A stretch of 64,000 nt of DNA from Actinomadura montaniterrae (GCF_008923365.1 NZ_WBMR01000030.1:1-64000); one strand, 5' to 3'. Shown: positions 50,229-57,914, counted from the first letter of the stretch. Notes: a model not told the origin generated them from the sequence alone. Numbers and translations are program-made.

Positions 50229-50654
50229 ATGCGTGCCGTAGTCCAGAGGGCGAGTCAGGCGAGCGTGTCCGTGGAGGGGCGCGTCGTGGGTCAGATCGAC
50301 GGGCCGGGCCTCATGGTCCTGGTGGGGGTGACGCACGACGACGACGAGGCCAGGGCCCGCAGGATGGCCGCGAAGCTGTGGGGCCTACGCATCCTCAAGG
50401 ACGAGAAGTCGTGCTCGGACGTGAACGCGCCGCTGCTCGTGGTGAGCCAGTTCACACTCTACGGGGACGCGCGGAAGGGCCGCCGGCCGACCTGGACGGC
50501 GGCCGCACCGGGCCCGGTGGCGGAGCCCCTCGTGGACGCGGTGGTCCGGGAACTCCGGAACCTGGGCGCCAAGGTGGAGACGGGCGTCTTCGGCGCGGAC
50601 ATGGCCGTCTCGCTCGTGAACGACGGCCCGATCACCCTCGTCGTCGACATCTGA
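50229..50654 (+). CDS. dtd: D-aminoacyl-tRNA deacylase
   Basis: 141 residues from ATG 50229 ([17 protein letters not shown], the standard start; an ATG two codons earlier is also possible). Both active-site motifs are present: [15 protein letters not shown] and [11 protein letters not shown] (Gly-cisPro-type). Removes D-amino acids from tRNA in the cytosol. The promoter must overlap the divergent DUF849 gene because the gap is 20 bases. Confidence 0.97.
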   Translation: MRAVVQRASQASVSVEGRVVGQIDGPGLMVLVGVTHDDDEARARRMAAKLWGLRILKDEKSCSDVNAPLLVVSQFTLYGDARKGRRPTWTAAAPGPVAEPLVDAVVRELRNLGAKVETGVFGADMAVSLVNDGPITLVVDI

Positions 50655-50741
50655 CGGGCTGCCACAACGCCCCCCGAGCGGCGAACCGCGGCGGCACCGA
50701 CCGCGCCCCGGACGGCCCGGCGCCGGCCGGGGCCGCCCGGG

Positions 50742-51239
50742 TCAGCCGAAGCCGTACACCATGCCGACGACGGTGACGACGGTTCCGACGCCCGCGAGCA
50801 GGATCAGCGCCCGGTCCGCCGGGGCGAGCCGTCCGCGCACGCTCGCCGAGTACACGACCACGCCGGTGTCGGCGGCGGTTTCGTCCGGGTCGGGCTTCCT
50901 GCGGGACGGGTTGCGCATCCCGATGAGCTTCCACAGCGCGTCGTTCTTCACGTGCTGGTGGGCGGGCGTGCAGGCGAACAGCCGTCCGCGCGCGCGCTCG
51001 ATGCACGGGACGCCCTGGCGCGTCAGCACCCGGCACAGCGTGGGGACGAGGAGGAACTCGTACAGGCACCAGCCGAGGAGCCCGAGCAGTGCCACCCGCC
51101 ACGAGTGCAGGTACCAGGCGGCGACGGCGACCGCCGCGAACAGGGCCCACCACAGCAGCGCGGACTCCCGGCGGGGACGGCGGCGGCGAGTCCCCTTGCG
51201 TGCGGCCGGCGGCTTCTCTCTCCCCAGGTTCGCGACCAT
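50742..51239 (-). CDS. conserved membrane protein of unknown function
   Basis: 165 residues. Basic N-terminus (KPPAARKGTRRRRPRR), two closely spaced helices (ALLWWALFAAVAVAAWYL and VALLGLLGWCLYEFLLV), a central soluble segment with Cys residues (LCRVLTRQGVPCIERARG, LFACTPAHQHVKNDALWKLIG), and a last helix (ALILLAGVGTVVTVVGMVYG). An AT-rich palindrome containing TATAGA lies 39-61 bases upstream. Confidence 0.78.
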   Translation of the reverse strand: MVANLGREKPPAARKGTRRRRPRRESALLWWALFAAVAVAAWYLHSWRVALLGLLGWCLYEFLLVPTLCRVLTRQGVPCIERARGRLFACTPAHQHVKNDALWKLIGMRNPSRRKPDPDETAADTGVVVYSASVRGRLAPADRALILLAGVGTVVTVVGMVYGFG

Positions 51240-51277
51240 CGGTAGGAATCCACCTTCCCCGGGCGGTGGCCGGTCAG

Positions 51278-51300
51278 AAATCGTCTATATCAGACGATTT
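51278..51300. promoter_or_regulatory. AT-rich palindrome upstream of membrane protein gene
   Basis: AAATCGTCT-ATATC-AGACGATTT, perfect 9-bp arms, in a very GC-rich region. On the minus strand it contains TATAGA, a good -10 box for the 51239 gene. Could be an operator or, with T-rich ends, the ygfZ terminator. Confidence 0.65.
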
Positions 51301-51319
51301 TGCCCCGAGGGTCGCCGCT

Positions 51320-52315
51320 TTACCCCCGATTTGCGGGCCGCCTCCGGAGACCGATCTGCGCGTTGGCCCCGGTGTCCGGCGACACCACGACCTCCTGCGC
51401 GGCGGCCACGCCGCCCGCCAGCAGCTCCGCGTCCACCGGCACGTTGCGCTTGACCAGCGCCAGCGCGATCGGCCCCAGCTCGTGGTGGCGCGCCGCCGAC
51501 CCGACGAACCCGATCGTCCGACCGCCGGGGACCTCCACCGGGTCGCCGTGCGCGGGCAGCCGGTCGACGCTGCCGTCCAGGTGCAGGAACACGAGCCGCC
51601 GGGGCGGGCGCCCCAGGTTGTGGACGCGCGCGACCGTCTCCTGCCCCCGGTAGCAGCCCTTGTTCAGGTGGACGGCCGTCTCGACGTACCCGACCTCGTG
51701 CGGGATCGTCCGGTGGTCGGTGTCGAGGCCGAAGCGGGGGCGCCGCTCGGCGATCCGCAGCGCCTCGTACGCCCAGATCCCGGCGGGACGCAGGCCGTCC
51801 GGGAAACCGTCCGAACGCGGGACGATCCGGGTGACCGTGCCGGCGGCGTCGGGCCAGGCGAGACCGCCGTCCCCCAGCGCGCCGCCCTCCGGTCCGGTGA
51901 TCACCATGTACTCGTCCGACACGTCCACGACCTCGACGCGGAGCATGAACCGCATCCGGTCGAGGAACTCCGCGAGCGCGGGCGCCCGGCCCGGCTCGAC
52001 GTGCATCCACACGGCCTCGCCGTCGTCGACCAGGAACATGTGGTGCTCGATGTGGCCCTGCGGGCTTAGCAGCAGCGCCTCGGTCGGCTCGAACGGCTTC
52101 AACGCGTCCAGGTGCTGGCTCAGCAGGCTGTGCAGCCAGCTCAGCCGGTCCGGGCCGGAGACCCGCACGACGCCCCGGTTCCCGCGGTCGACGAAGCCCG
52201 TGCCGCGTTCGAGCGCGCGTTGCTCCTGCGCGGGCTCCCCGTAGTGCGCGGCGACTTCCTGGTCGGGCTCATCGGCGGCGACGGCCCCGGGCGACTGCAG
52301 CAGCGGGCTCTCCAT
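51320..52315 (-). CDS. ygfZ: folate-binding YgfZ/GcvT-like protein
   Basis: 331 residues. Tetrahydrofolate-dependent helper in iron-sulfur protein assembly or repair. Signature LNKGCYRGQETVARVHNLG (about 218, the conserved K-G-C-Y-x-G-Q-E), plus VVRVSGPDRLSWLHSLLSQ near the N-terminus and PPRRLVFLHLDGS. Follows the Fur-type regulator gene by 9 bases on the same strand, so they form an operon. Confidence 0.93.
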   Translation of the reverse strand: MESPLLQSPGAVAADEPDQEVAAHYGEPAQEQRALERGTGFVDRGNRGVVRVSGPDRLSWLHSLLSQHLDALKPFEPTEALLLSPQGHIEHHMFLVDDGEAVWMHVEPGRAPALAEFLDRMRFMLRVEVVDVSDEYMVITGPEGGALGDGGLAWPDAAGTVTRIVPRSDGFPDGLRPAGIWAYEALRIAERRPRFGLDTDHRTIPHEVGYVETAVHLNKGCYRGQETVARVHNLGRPPRRLVFLHLDGSVDRLPAHGDPVEVPGGRTIGFVGSAARHHELGPIALALVKRNVPVDAELLAGGVAAAQEVVVSPDTGANAQIGLRRRPANRG

Positions 52316-52324
52316 GGAGCCAGA

Positions 52325-52741
52325 CTATGTCGCGCGGCACTCCTTGCACCGCCCGTACACCGTGAGGTGGTGCACGTCCGTCTCGAACCCGAAATCGCGC
52401 TCCAGCAGCTCCGCGAGACCGGCCGCGGCCTTCGGGGCGACGTCCTCCACCGTGTGGCAGCCGCGGCACACCAGGTGGATGTGCTCGGCCTCGGCGGCGA
52501 GGTGGTAGTTCGGCGGCCCGTGGCCCAGGTGGGCGTGCTTGACGAGCCCCAGCTCCTCAAGCAGCTCCAGCGTCCGGTAGACGGTGGAGATGTTCACGCC
52601 GCGGGCGGTGCGCTGCACCTCGGTGCAGATGTCCTCGGGTGTCCCGTGCTCGAGGTTGGTGACGGCCTCGAGCACCAACTGGCGCTGGGGAGTGACCCGG
52701 TACCCCTTGGCCCGCAGCTCCTCCTGCCACGACTCGACCAT
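52325..52741 (-). CDS. Fur-family metalloregulator, Nur-like
   Basis: 138 residues from the ATG at 52739-52741. Fur HTH (RVTPQRQLVLEAV, TVYRTLELLEELGLV), structural zinc pairs CRGC (92-95) and CKEC (132-135), and sensor histidines His69, His71 and His125 plus His87 and His89. I recall that the nickel regulator Nur of Streptomyces coelicolor uses His70, His72 and His126 for nickel; with a one-residue shift all three are present. Nickel sensing is therefore a fair prediction, though Fur or Zur cannot be excluded. Confidence 0.88.
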   Translation of the reverse strand: MVESWQEELRAKGYRVTPQRQLVLEAVTNLEHGTPEDICTEVQRTARGVNISTVYRTLELLEELGLVKHAHLGHGPPNYHLAAEAEHIHLVCRGCHTVEDVAPKAAAGLAELLERDFGFETDVHHLTVYGRCKECRAT

Positions 52742-52780
52742 GCCCCGAGTGTATGCCGGACGGGTCCGCCGAAAACTCGT

Positions 52781-52810
52781 TTGCCTCCGCGCCCGCGGCT
52801 CACATAGCGT
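52781..52810 (+). promoter_or_regulatory. promoter of the 12-codon micro-gene
   Basis: TTGCCT (52781-52786), an 18-base spacer and TAGCGT (52805-52810), giving a start near 52817, just before the ribosome site. Good match to the housekeeping consensus. Confidence 0.6.
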
Positions 52811-52843
52811 GCGGGGTACGCGCGAAAGGAGGTGGTCCAAGAG

Positions 52844-52882
52844 ATGGTTGATTCTGGGACTCGCGAGGTGACTGTCCGCTAG
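52844..52882 (+). CDS. 12-residue micro-gene with extended Shine-Dalgarno
   Basis: Encodes MVDSGTREVTVR, stop TAG. The evidence is context rather than length: AAAGGAGGTGGTCC (52825-52838) matches 13 of 14 bases of the complement of the 16S rRNA 3' end, 5 bases before the ATG; a TTGCCT-TAGCGT promoter stands upstream; and a GCCGCCGCC/GGCGGTGGC hairpin (52901-52921) follows. It cannot be part of a longer gene, as the frame stops and no overlapping frame continues usefully. It could be a leader peptide, a signalling peptide or a ribosome-titrating element. Divergent from the Nur-like gene, gap 102 bases. Confidence 0.6.
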   Translation: MVDSGTREVTVR

Positions 52883-52900
52883 TCGCCGTTCCGCCTCGGC

Positions 52901-52921
52901 GCCGCCGCCCCCGGCGGTGGC
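52901..52921. terminator. hairpin after the 12-codon micro-gene
   Basis: GCCGCCGCC/GGCGGTGGC (one G-T pair) around CCC, 18 bases after the TAG. No T run. Confidence 0.5.
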
Positions 52922-53098
52922 AACCGGTCGCGACGGTGACCGGCGAATACCAGGCAGTTACCCGATCCCCGGACCGATGGACCAGTCCTGTCCGTCGCCC
53001 CGCACCCGCGGGAAGGTCCGGGGATCGTTCCATGTCCGGGCCCATGAAGCGCCCGCGCCTCCCCGCAGCCGTGACGCCCGCACCAGCGGGACGCGCGG

Positions 53099-53166
53099 GA
53101 CGTGCGCGGCGGCGAGACGTGCGCGCCGGCGAGACGTGCGCGCCGGCGGGACGTGCGGGGCGGGGC
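53099..53166. repeat. four 17-bp tandem repeats
   Basis: GACGTGCGCGCCGGCGA-like units begin at 53099, 53116, 53133 and 53150. They end against the stop of the nitrobindin-like gene. The rest of 52925-53098 shows nothing recognisable. Confidence 0.8.
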
Positions 53167-53167
53167 G

Positions 53168-53659
53168 TCAGCCGACGCGCTTGAGCTGCGCCGACAGGTG
53201 CGACTGGAGCGGCTGGCCCATGGCGGCCATGTCGTAGGCCCAGCCGAGGTCCTCGCCGATGAGGCCGTACAGGCGCGAGCCCGCGGTGACCTCCTTGGCC
53301 GACTCGGTGCGCGCCACCACGTCGGTCTGCAGCTCGACGCGGTTGAACGCGACGTTGCCGACGTAGATCTCGACGATCCCGGTGGGGTGCGAGAGCGTCA
53401 CCTCGACCTGGTGCTCCGGGCGGGGACGCCAGTAGCCGGTCTCCATGGCCAGCGGGCGGCCGAGCGTGCCGTCCTCCTCGATCAGCCAGCTGCGGCTGGC
53501 GTAGACGAGGAACGGCTTGCCGACGTGGGTGAAGGAGATCTCCTGCCCGAAGTTGAAGCCCTCGATCGTGGGATAGCCGCCGACGCCGGCGCCCTCCCAC
53601 GTGCCCAGGAGGAACTTCAGCGGTTCGAGGTCGGGGTGCAGCTCAAACTCCATGAGCAC
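53168..53659 (-). CDS. nitrobindin-like heme-binding protein (FABP/DUF1794 family)
   Basis: 163 residues, a 10-stranded beta barrel by family. It has the nitrobindin signature GTWEGAGVGGYPTIEGFNF (Gly-x-Trp-x-Gly-x-Gly) and the C-terminal His region QPLQSHLSAQLKRV that would ligate ferric heme. Bacterial members isomerise peroxynitrite or bind NO. The start may be Met1 or Met3. It stands near the metal regulator and iron-sulfur-repair genes, consistent with an oxidative/nitrosative stress theme, which is inference. Confidence 0.9.
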   Translation of the reverse strand: MLMEFELHPDLEPLKFLLGTWEGAGVGGYPTIEGFNFGQEISFTHVGKPFLVYASRSWLIEEDGTLGRPLAMETGYWRPRPEHQVEVTLSHPTGIVEIYVGNVAFNRVELQTDVVARTESAKEVTAGSRLYGLIGEDLGWAYDMAAMGQPLQSHLSAQLKRVG

Positions 53660-53753
53660 CGAGCGTAGCGGCGCGGGCGGATCATCGCGCCACTCGCGGG
53701 CGGCAACGGCGCGGCCTCAGCGCGGACGCCGTCCCGCCGCGTCCCCGCACCGG

Positions 53754-53843
53754 TCATTTCAGGCGCCCGAGCCGCACCACCAGCAGGACGGCCGCCACCG
53801 CCACCAGCGCGAGAGCGAGGACCAGGACACCCGCGTTCACCAT
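53754..53843 (-). CDS. 29-residue single-span membrane peptide
   Basis: ATG at 53841-53843 to TGA at 53754-53756. Composition is a single hydrophobic helix (NAGVLVLALALVAVAAVLLVV) with a basic end RLGRLK, the pattern of a genuine small membrane protein. Ribosome site weak (GGGCGG). In-frame extensions upstream cover the antisense of the DsrE gene and are not used. Small open frames of this kind arise by chance in GC-rich DNA, so confidence is moderate. Confidence 0.45.
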   Translation of the reverse strand: MVNAGVLVLALALVAVAAVLLVVRLGRLK

Positions 53844-53894
53844 GCCGCCCACGCCGCACGATGCTACGCGCGCCCGCGGGGCTAGAGTGCGCCT

Positions 53895-54257
53895 ATGGCG
53901 AGACCTCTGGTTATCAAGGTGACTGCGGGGGCGGACGCGCCGGAGCGGTGCAACCAGGCGTTCACGGTCGCGGCGGCGGCCGCGGCCAGCGGCGTGCCCA
54001 TCTCGCTGTGGCTGACGGGCGAGTCCGCGTGGTTCGCCCTGCCCGGCCGCGCCGCCGGCTTCGAGCTGGAGCACGCGACGCCGCTGGACGACCTGCTCGC
54101 CGTGATCCTCGCCGCCGGACGCGTCACGCTGTGCACGCAGTGCGCGGCGCGCCGCGGCATCGGCCCTGACGACGTGCTGCCCGGCATCCGGATCGCCGGC
54201 GCCCCGACGTTCGTCGAGGAGATCACCGCTCCTGACGTGCAGGCGCTCGTCTACTAG
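53895..54257 (+). CDS. DsrE-family protein
   Basis: 120 residues. DsrE-like fold: LVIKVTAGADAPERCNQAFTVA, ASGVPISLWLTGESAWFALPG, and LCTQCAARRGIGPDDVLPG with two Cys (about 80-83) that could carry sulfur. Sulfur-relay roles are known for the family, but other members are unknown in function. No operon partner seen. Confidence 0.88.
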   Translation: MARPLVIKVTAGADAPERCNQAFTVAAAAAASGVPISLWLTGESAWFALPGRAAGFELEHATPLDDLLAVILAAGRVTLCTQCAARRGIGPDDVLPGIRIAGAPTFVEEITAPDVQALVY

Positions 54258-54362
54258 GCCCATCCCATCCGGCCCGTAGGCGCGAGCCGTACGGGCGTTC
54301 ACACCTGCCCTGCGGGCCCCCCGAGCCCGCGATTCAGCCAGCCTGGCCTGCTCAGCTCCATT

Positions 54363-54382
54363 TGTTCAGTTTTAACTGGACA
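54363..54382. promoter_or_regulatory. operator-like palindrome before MFS-isochorismatase operon
   Basis: TGTTCAGTT-TT-AACTGGACA: 9-bp arms with one mismatch (perfect core CAGTT-TT-AACTG). It is the only AT-rich part of the gap, 31 bases before the first ATG. No regulator gene is adjacent. Confidence 0.65.
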
Positions 54383-54412
54383 GCTCAGCCTGTAGAAACT
54401 ACCGTGGAGGGC

Positions 54413-54481
54413 ATGGACGAGACGGACGGAACGGAACGAGCACGGGAAGGGACCGCGCCGCGGGGACGGCGATGCCGATGA
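54413..54481 (+). CDS. 22-codon upstream open frame overlapping MFS start
   Basis: ATG at 54413 has GGAGG four bases upstream and reads 22 codons to a TGA at 54479-54481, past the MFS ATG at 54472. Thr/Arg/Glu-rich product MDETDGTERAREG... The arrangement could couple MFS translation or be chance; the MFS gene itself lacks a strong ribosome site. Confidence 0.35.
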   Translation: MDETDGTERAREGTAPRGRRCR

Positions 54482-55923
54482 CCTCGGTGCTCACCCAGGT
54501 CGCGGGCTCGCTGCGCCGCCGCGGCGGCGGCGCGGACCGCCCGCCGGACGGGTTCGACCGGCGGCTCCTCGCGCCGATGATGCTCGGCAGCGTCCTGAAC
54601 CCGGTGAACTCGTCGATCATCTCGGTCGCGCTGGTGCCGATCGGCGCCGCGTTCGGGGCGCCGCCGTCCCGCACCGCCTGGCTGATCTCCGCGCTGTACC
54701 TGGCGACGGCGATCGGGCAGCCGGTGGTCGGGCGGCTGATCGACCTGTTCGGGCCGCGCCGGCTGTTCCTCGCCGGGACGGCGCTGACCGGCCTCGCCGG
54801 GGTCGTCGGCATGCTCGCGCCGAACCTGTGGGTGCTGATCGGGGCGCGGGTGCTGCTCGGGTTCGGGACGTGCGCCGGCTACCCGGCGGCGATGTCGCTG
54901 ATCCGCAGCGAGGCGCGGCGGACCGGGCACGACAGCCCGGCCGGCGTCCTGACGGCGCTCGCCGTGACCACGCAGACCATCGCGGTCGTCGGGCCGTCCC
55001 TCGGCGGCCTGCTGATCGGGCTCGGCGGCTGGCGCACCACGCTCGCGCTGAACATCCCGCTGGCGCTGGCCGGGATCGCACTGGGCCTGCTGCGCCTGCC
55101 CAAGACGCCGTTGCCGGAACGCGCCGAAGGCGAGCCTCGCTTGGCGGGCCTGGACCTGATGGGCATGGGCCTCTTCGCCGTCATGCTCGTCTCGCTGCTG
55201 GTGTTCCTCATGGAGCCCGCCCTCGGGCACCTGTACCTGCTGGCGGTCGTGGCCGTGGCGGCAGCGGCCTTCGCCGTCCGCGAGCTGCACGTGGACGCCC
55301 CGTTCATCGACCTGCGCGTGCTCGGCGGCAACAAGCCGCTGCTCCTCACGTTCGCGCGTGCGCTCCTCGCCTACGTCGTCACGTACGCGTTCCTTTACGG
55401 CTACACGCAATGGCTGGAGGAGGGACGCGGCCTGTCGGCGTCGCAGACGGGCCTCGCGCAGCTGCCGCTCTTCGGCACCGCGATCATCGTCTCCACCCTC
55501 ACGGGACGGCGCCCGGAGATCCGCGGCAAGCTCCTCGCGGGCGCCGCCGGGCAGGTCGCCGCGTGCGCGCTGCTGCTGGTCCTGCACTCCGCCAGCCCGA
55601 TCTGGCTGATCGTGGCCGTCGCGATCGTCGTCGGCGTCCCGCAGGGGCTGAACAGCCTCGCCCTCCAGAACGCCGTCTACCACCAGGCCGACCCGGAACG
55701 GCTCGCGTCGTCCGCCGGGCTGCTGCGCACCTTCGGCTACCTCGGCGCGATCGTCGCGTCCGCGGCCAACGGCGCGTTCTTCGGGCAGCGCGCCGGCACG
55801 CCCGGGATGCACCACCTGGCCTGGTTCATGCTCGCCATCTCCGTCGCGTTCCTGGTCGTGACGGTGGTGGACCGCTCCCTGGGCCGCGTCGGCCCGGCCA
55901 CCCGAGAGATTGGACAGTCATGA
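54472..55923 (+). CDS. MFS drug-efflux transporter, DHA2-like
   Basis: 483 residues, about 14 helices. Helix 1 MMLGSVLNPVNSSIISVALVPIGAAF, motif A-like GRLIDLFGPRRLFLAGT, GARVLLGFGTCAGYPAAMSL, and motif C-like VVGPSLGGLLIGLGGWR. Probable proton-driven multidrug exporter. It overlaps the next gene by ATGA, forming an operon with an isochorismatase-like protein, and lies behind a palindromic site at 54363. Confidence 0.9.
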   Translation: MPMTSVLTQVAGSLRRRGGGADRPPDGFDRRLLAPMMLGSVLNPVNSSIISVALVPIGAAFGAPPSRTAWLISALYLATAIGQPVVGRLIDLFGPRRLFLAGTALTGLAGVVGMLAPNLWVLIGARVLLGFGTCAGYPAAMSLIRSEARRTGHDSPAGVLTALAVTTQTIAVVGPSLGGLLIGLGGWRTTLALNIPLALAGIALGLLRLPKTPLPERAEGEPRLAGLDLMGMGLFAVMLVSLLVFLMEPALGHLYLLAVVAVAAAAFAVRELHVDAPFIDLRVLGGNKPLLLTFARALLAYVVTYAFLYGYTQWLEEGRGLSASQTGLAQLPLFGTAIIVSTLTGRRPEIRGKLLAGAAGQVAACALLLVLHSASPIWLIVAVAIVVGVPQGLNSLALQNAVYHQADPERLASSAGLLRTFGYLGAIVASAANGAFFGQRAGTPGMHHLAWFMLAISVAFLVVTVVDRSLGRVGPATREIGQS

Positions 55924-56477
55924 CGAACACCGCCCTGCTCGCGATGGACCTGCAGAACGCGATGGTCGGACGCGTCGAGGACGACGCCTACCTGCCGCGC
56001 GTGGTCCGCGCCGTGGACGCGGCGCGCAAGGCCGGCGTGCCCGTGCTGCACGTCGTCGTCGGTTTCCGCGAGGGCCACCCCGACAAGCACCCCCGCAACA
56101 AGGCGTTCGGCGCCCTGCCCGACGGCGCCTTCACCCCGGGCGACCCGAACGCCGCGATCCACCCCGACCTCGACCCGCGGCCCGGCGAACCGGTGATCAC
56201 CAAGAAGCGGGTGAGCGCGTTCGCGGGCAGCGACCTGGACCTCGTCCTGCGCTCGCGCGGAATCGACCACCTGGTGCTGGCGGGGATCGCGACGAGCGGC
56301 GTCGTCCTGTCCACCCTGCGGCAGGCCGCCGACCTGGACTTCCAGATCACCGTCCTCGCGGACGGCTGCGCCGACGCCGACCCGGAGGTCCACCGCGTCC
56401 TGACCGAGAAGGTCTTCCCGCGGCAGGCCGACGTCGTCACCGTCGACGCGTGGACGAGGACCCTGACCGAAGCCTGA
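55920..56477 (+). CDS. isochorismatase-like hydrolase without the catalytic Cys
   Basis: 185 residues. The catalytic Asp (LLAMDLQNAMVG) and Lys (VITKKRVSAFAGSDL, about 98) are present, but the position of the nucleophilic Cys in LVLAGIATSGVVLSTLRQA is Ser-Gly. Loss of Cys is also seen in true isochorismatases, which use water rather than a thioester, so the protein may still be active on a vinyl ether or be a binding protein. Co-translated with the MFS gene. Confidence 0.85.
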   Translation: MTNTALLAMDLQNAMVGRVEDDAYLPRVVRAVDAARKAGVPVLHVVVGFREGHPDKHPRNKAFGALPDGAFTPGDPNAAIHPDLDPRPGEPVITKKRVSAFAGSDLDLVLRSRGIDHLVLAGIATSGVVLSTLRQAADLDFQITVLADGCADADPEVHRVLTEKVFPRQADVVTVDAWTRTLTEA

Positions 56478-56609
56478 AAGAAGGCTGCGTGAACGGGGAA
56501 GAGCGCGTTAACCCTGCGCTAACCTTCGCCCGCCCGCCTTCTGCCGCCGCCCCGGACCCGCCTATGGTGCGATGACCAGGGAAAACGCCGGGTTCTCAGC
56601 GCTCCCGGG

Positions 56610-56630
56610 CCCGGGGAGGCACTCCCCGGG
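56610..56630. repeat. 9-bp hairpin in 5' region of sulfotransferase-like gene
   Basis: CCCGGGGAG/CTCCCCGGG around GCA, 22 bases before the ATG at 56652. It could be a terminator of the preceding operon or limit translation. Confidence 0.5.
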
Positions 56631-56651
56631 GCCGGGGAAGGGGGCGGGTCC

Positions 56652-57914
56652 ATGGCATCGAAGGTGATCCTGCACATCGGGCAGCAGAAGTCGGGCACCA
56701 CCTATCTGCAGGACGTGCTCGGCCACATCGCGGGGCCGCTCGCAGAGGAGGCGGGCATCCTCTACCCGGACTCGATCAGGGAGGTCATCCCCGACGCGAT
56801 CGAGAACCACGAGCGCGCGACGCGCGGGCTCCTCGGCGGCGAGTACCCGTGGGTCGCACCGGACGACGCCGCCGGGGAGCGCGACAAGTGGCTGCGGCTG
56901 ATGGAGAAGGTCCGCGCTTGGCCCGGCACCGTCCTGATCTCCGCCGAGGCGCTCTCGGTGATCCGGTCGCCGGCCGTGGCGCGGCTGCTGGCCGAGTTCG
57001 ACGGCGCCGGCGTCGAGATCGTGATCACCACCCGCCGGCTGGACCGGACGCTGCCGTCGCTGTGGCAGCAGCACGTCCGCAACGGGCGGCACTCCACGAT
57101 CGAGGAGTACTTCGCGGCGCTCGCCGAGCAGCGCGAGCGCGGCCCGGAGGCGATCGAGGAGGAGCTGGACCTGCACCTGTGGCGGGCGTTCTGGCTCGGC
57201 GGGCTGGTCCGGCGGTGGTCCGCCGCGGTGGGGCCGGACCGGGTCCGCGTCGTGATCAACCCCGGTTCGCCGCCGGACCTGCTGTGGCGCCGCTTCGCCG
57301 CCGCCGTCGGCGCCCGCGGCTGCGCGGGCCGGCCGTCCGCCGACGTGCGGGCGCGCCGCACCCACGGCGGGCTGACCAGCGAGGAGACCGAGCTGATGGT
57401 CGCGCTGAACCGGCGGCTCGACGACTCGGGCTGGAGCACGTTCGAGCGCCGCGCGCTGCGCGAGGAGATCCTGCTGAACGGCCTGCTCGTGCGGGACGAG
57501 CGCGGCGGGCCGGTCGCCGTCCCGGACTCGATGCGAGAGCTGGTCGGGCAGTGGGCCGAGGAGGACGTGGCCGTACTCCGGCGGAGCGGCGTGGAGATCG
57601 TGGGCCGTCCCCGCGAGCTGCGGCCCGTGCCGGAACCGCCGGACGGCCGCGCCCGGGCGTCGTCGGGGCAGGTCGCCGAGGCCGCCGCGGCGGCGATCAT
57701 GGCGGTGGCGCCGCGCGGCCGGTACGGGCCGGAGCCGCGGCCGAAGTCCCTGCGGACCTGGGTCAGGACCCGCGTCCGGCCGGAACAGGAGATCCCGGGG
57801 CCACCGCGCCCGGACGCCCCGGATGCGGCGGGCACGCGGGATGAGCGGGACGCACCGGGTAAGCGGGACACACCGGGTGCGCCGGGTGCGCCGGACGCGG
57901 GATCGGCGCGGTGA
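56652..57914 (+). CDS. sulfotransferase-like P-loop protein
   Basis: 420 residues. The N-terminal motif VILHIGQQKSGTTYLQDVLG is the 5'-phosphosulfate (PAPS) loop of sulfotransferases; a 3'-phosphate-type region appears in IVITTRRLDRTLPSLWQQHVRNG. After about residue 340 comes a Pro/Arg/Asp/Gly-rich low-complexity tail (GKRDTPGAPGAPDAGS) usual in poorly ordered ends. Acceptor unknown, possibly an envelope glycan or metabolite; a kinase with a similar P-loop cannot be ruled out. Confidence 0.78.
   Translation: MASKVILHIGQQKSGTTYLQDVLGHIAGPLAEEAGILYPDSIREVIPDAIENHERATRGLLGGEYPWVAPDDAAGERDKWLRLMEKVRAWPGTVLISAEALSVIRSPAVARLLAEFDGAGVEIVITTRRLDRTLPSLWQQHVRNGRHSTIEEYFAALAEQRERGPEAIEEELDLHLWRAFWLGGLVRRWSAAVGPDRVRVVINPGSPPDLLWRRFAAAVGARGCAGRPSADVRARRTHGGLTSEETELMVALNRRLDDSGWSTFERRALREEILLNGLLVRDERGGPVAVPDSMRELVGQWAEEDVAVLRRSGVEIVGRPRELRPVPEPPDGRARASSGQVAEAAAAAIMAVAPRGRYGPEPRPKSLRTWVRTRVRPEQEIPGPPRPDAPDAAGTRDERDAPGKRDTPGAPGAPDAGSAR

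Noticed and set aside
52800-53600. 266-codon minus-strand frame between Fur and nitrobindin genes
   Set aside because: Composition is Arg/Gly/Pro-rich with no motifs, it overlaps the nitrobindin gene in another frame and crosses the 17-bp repeats.
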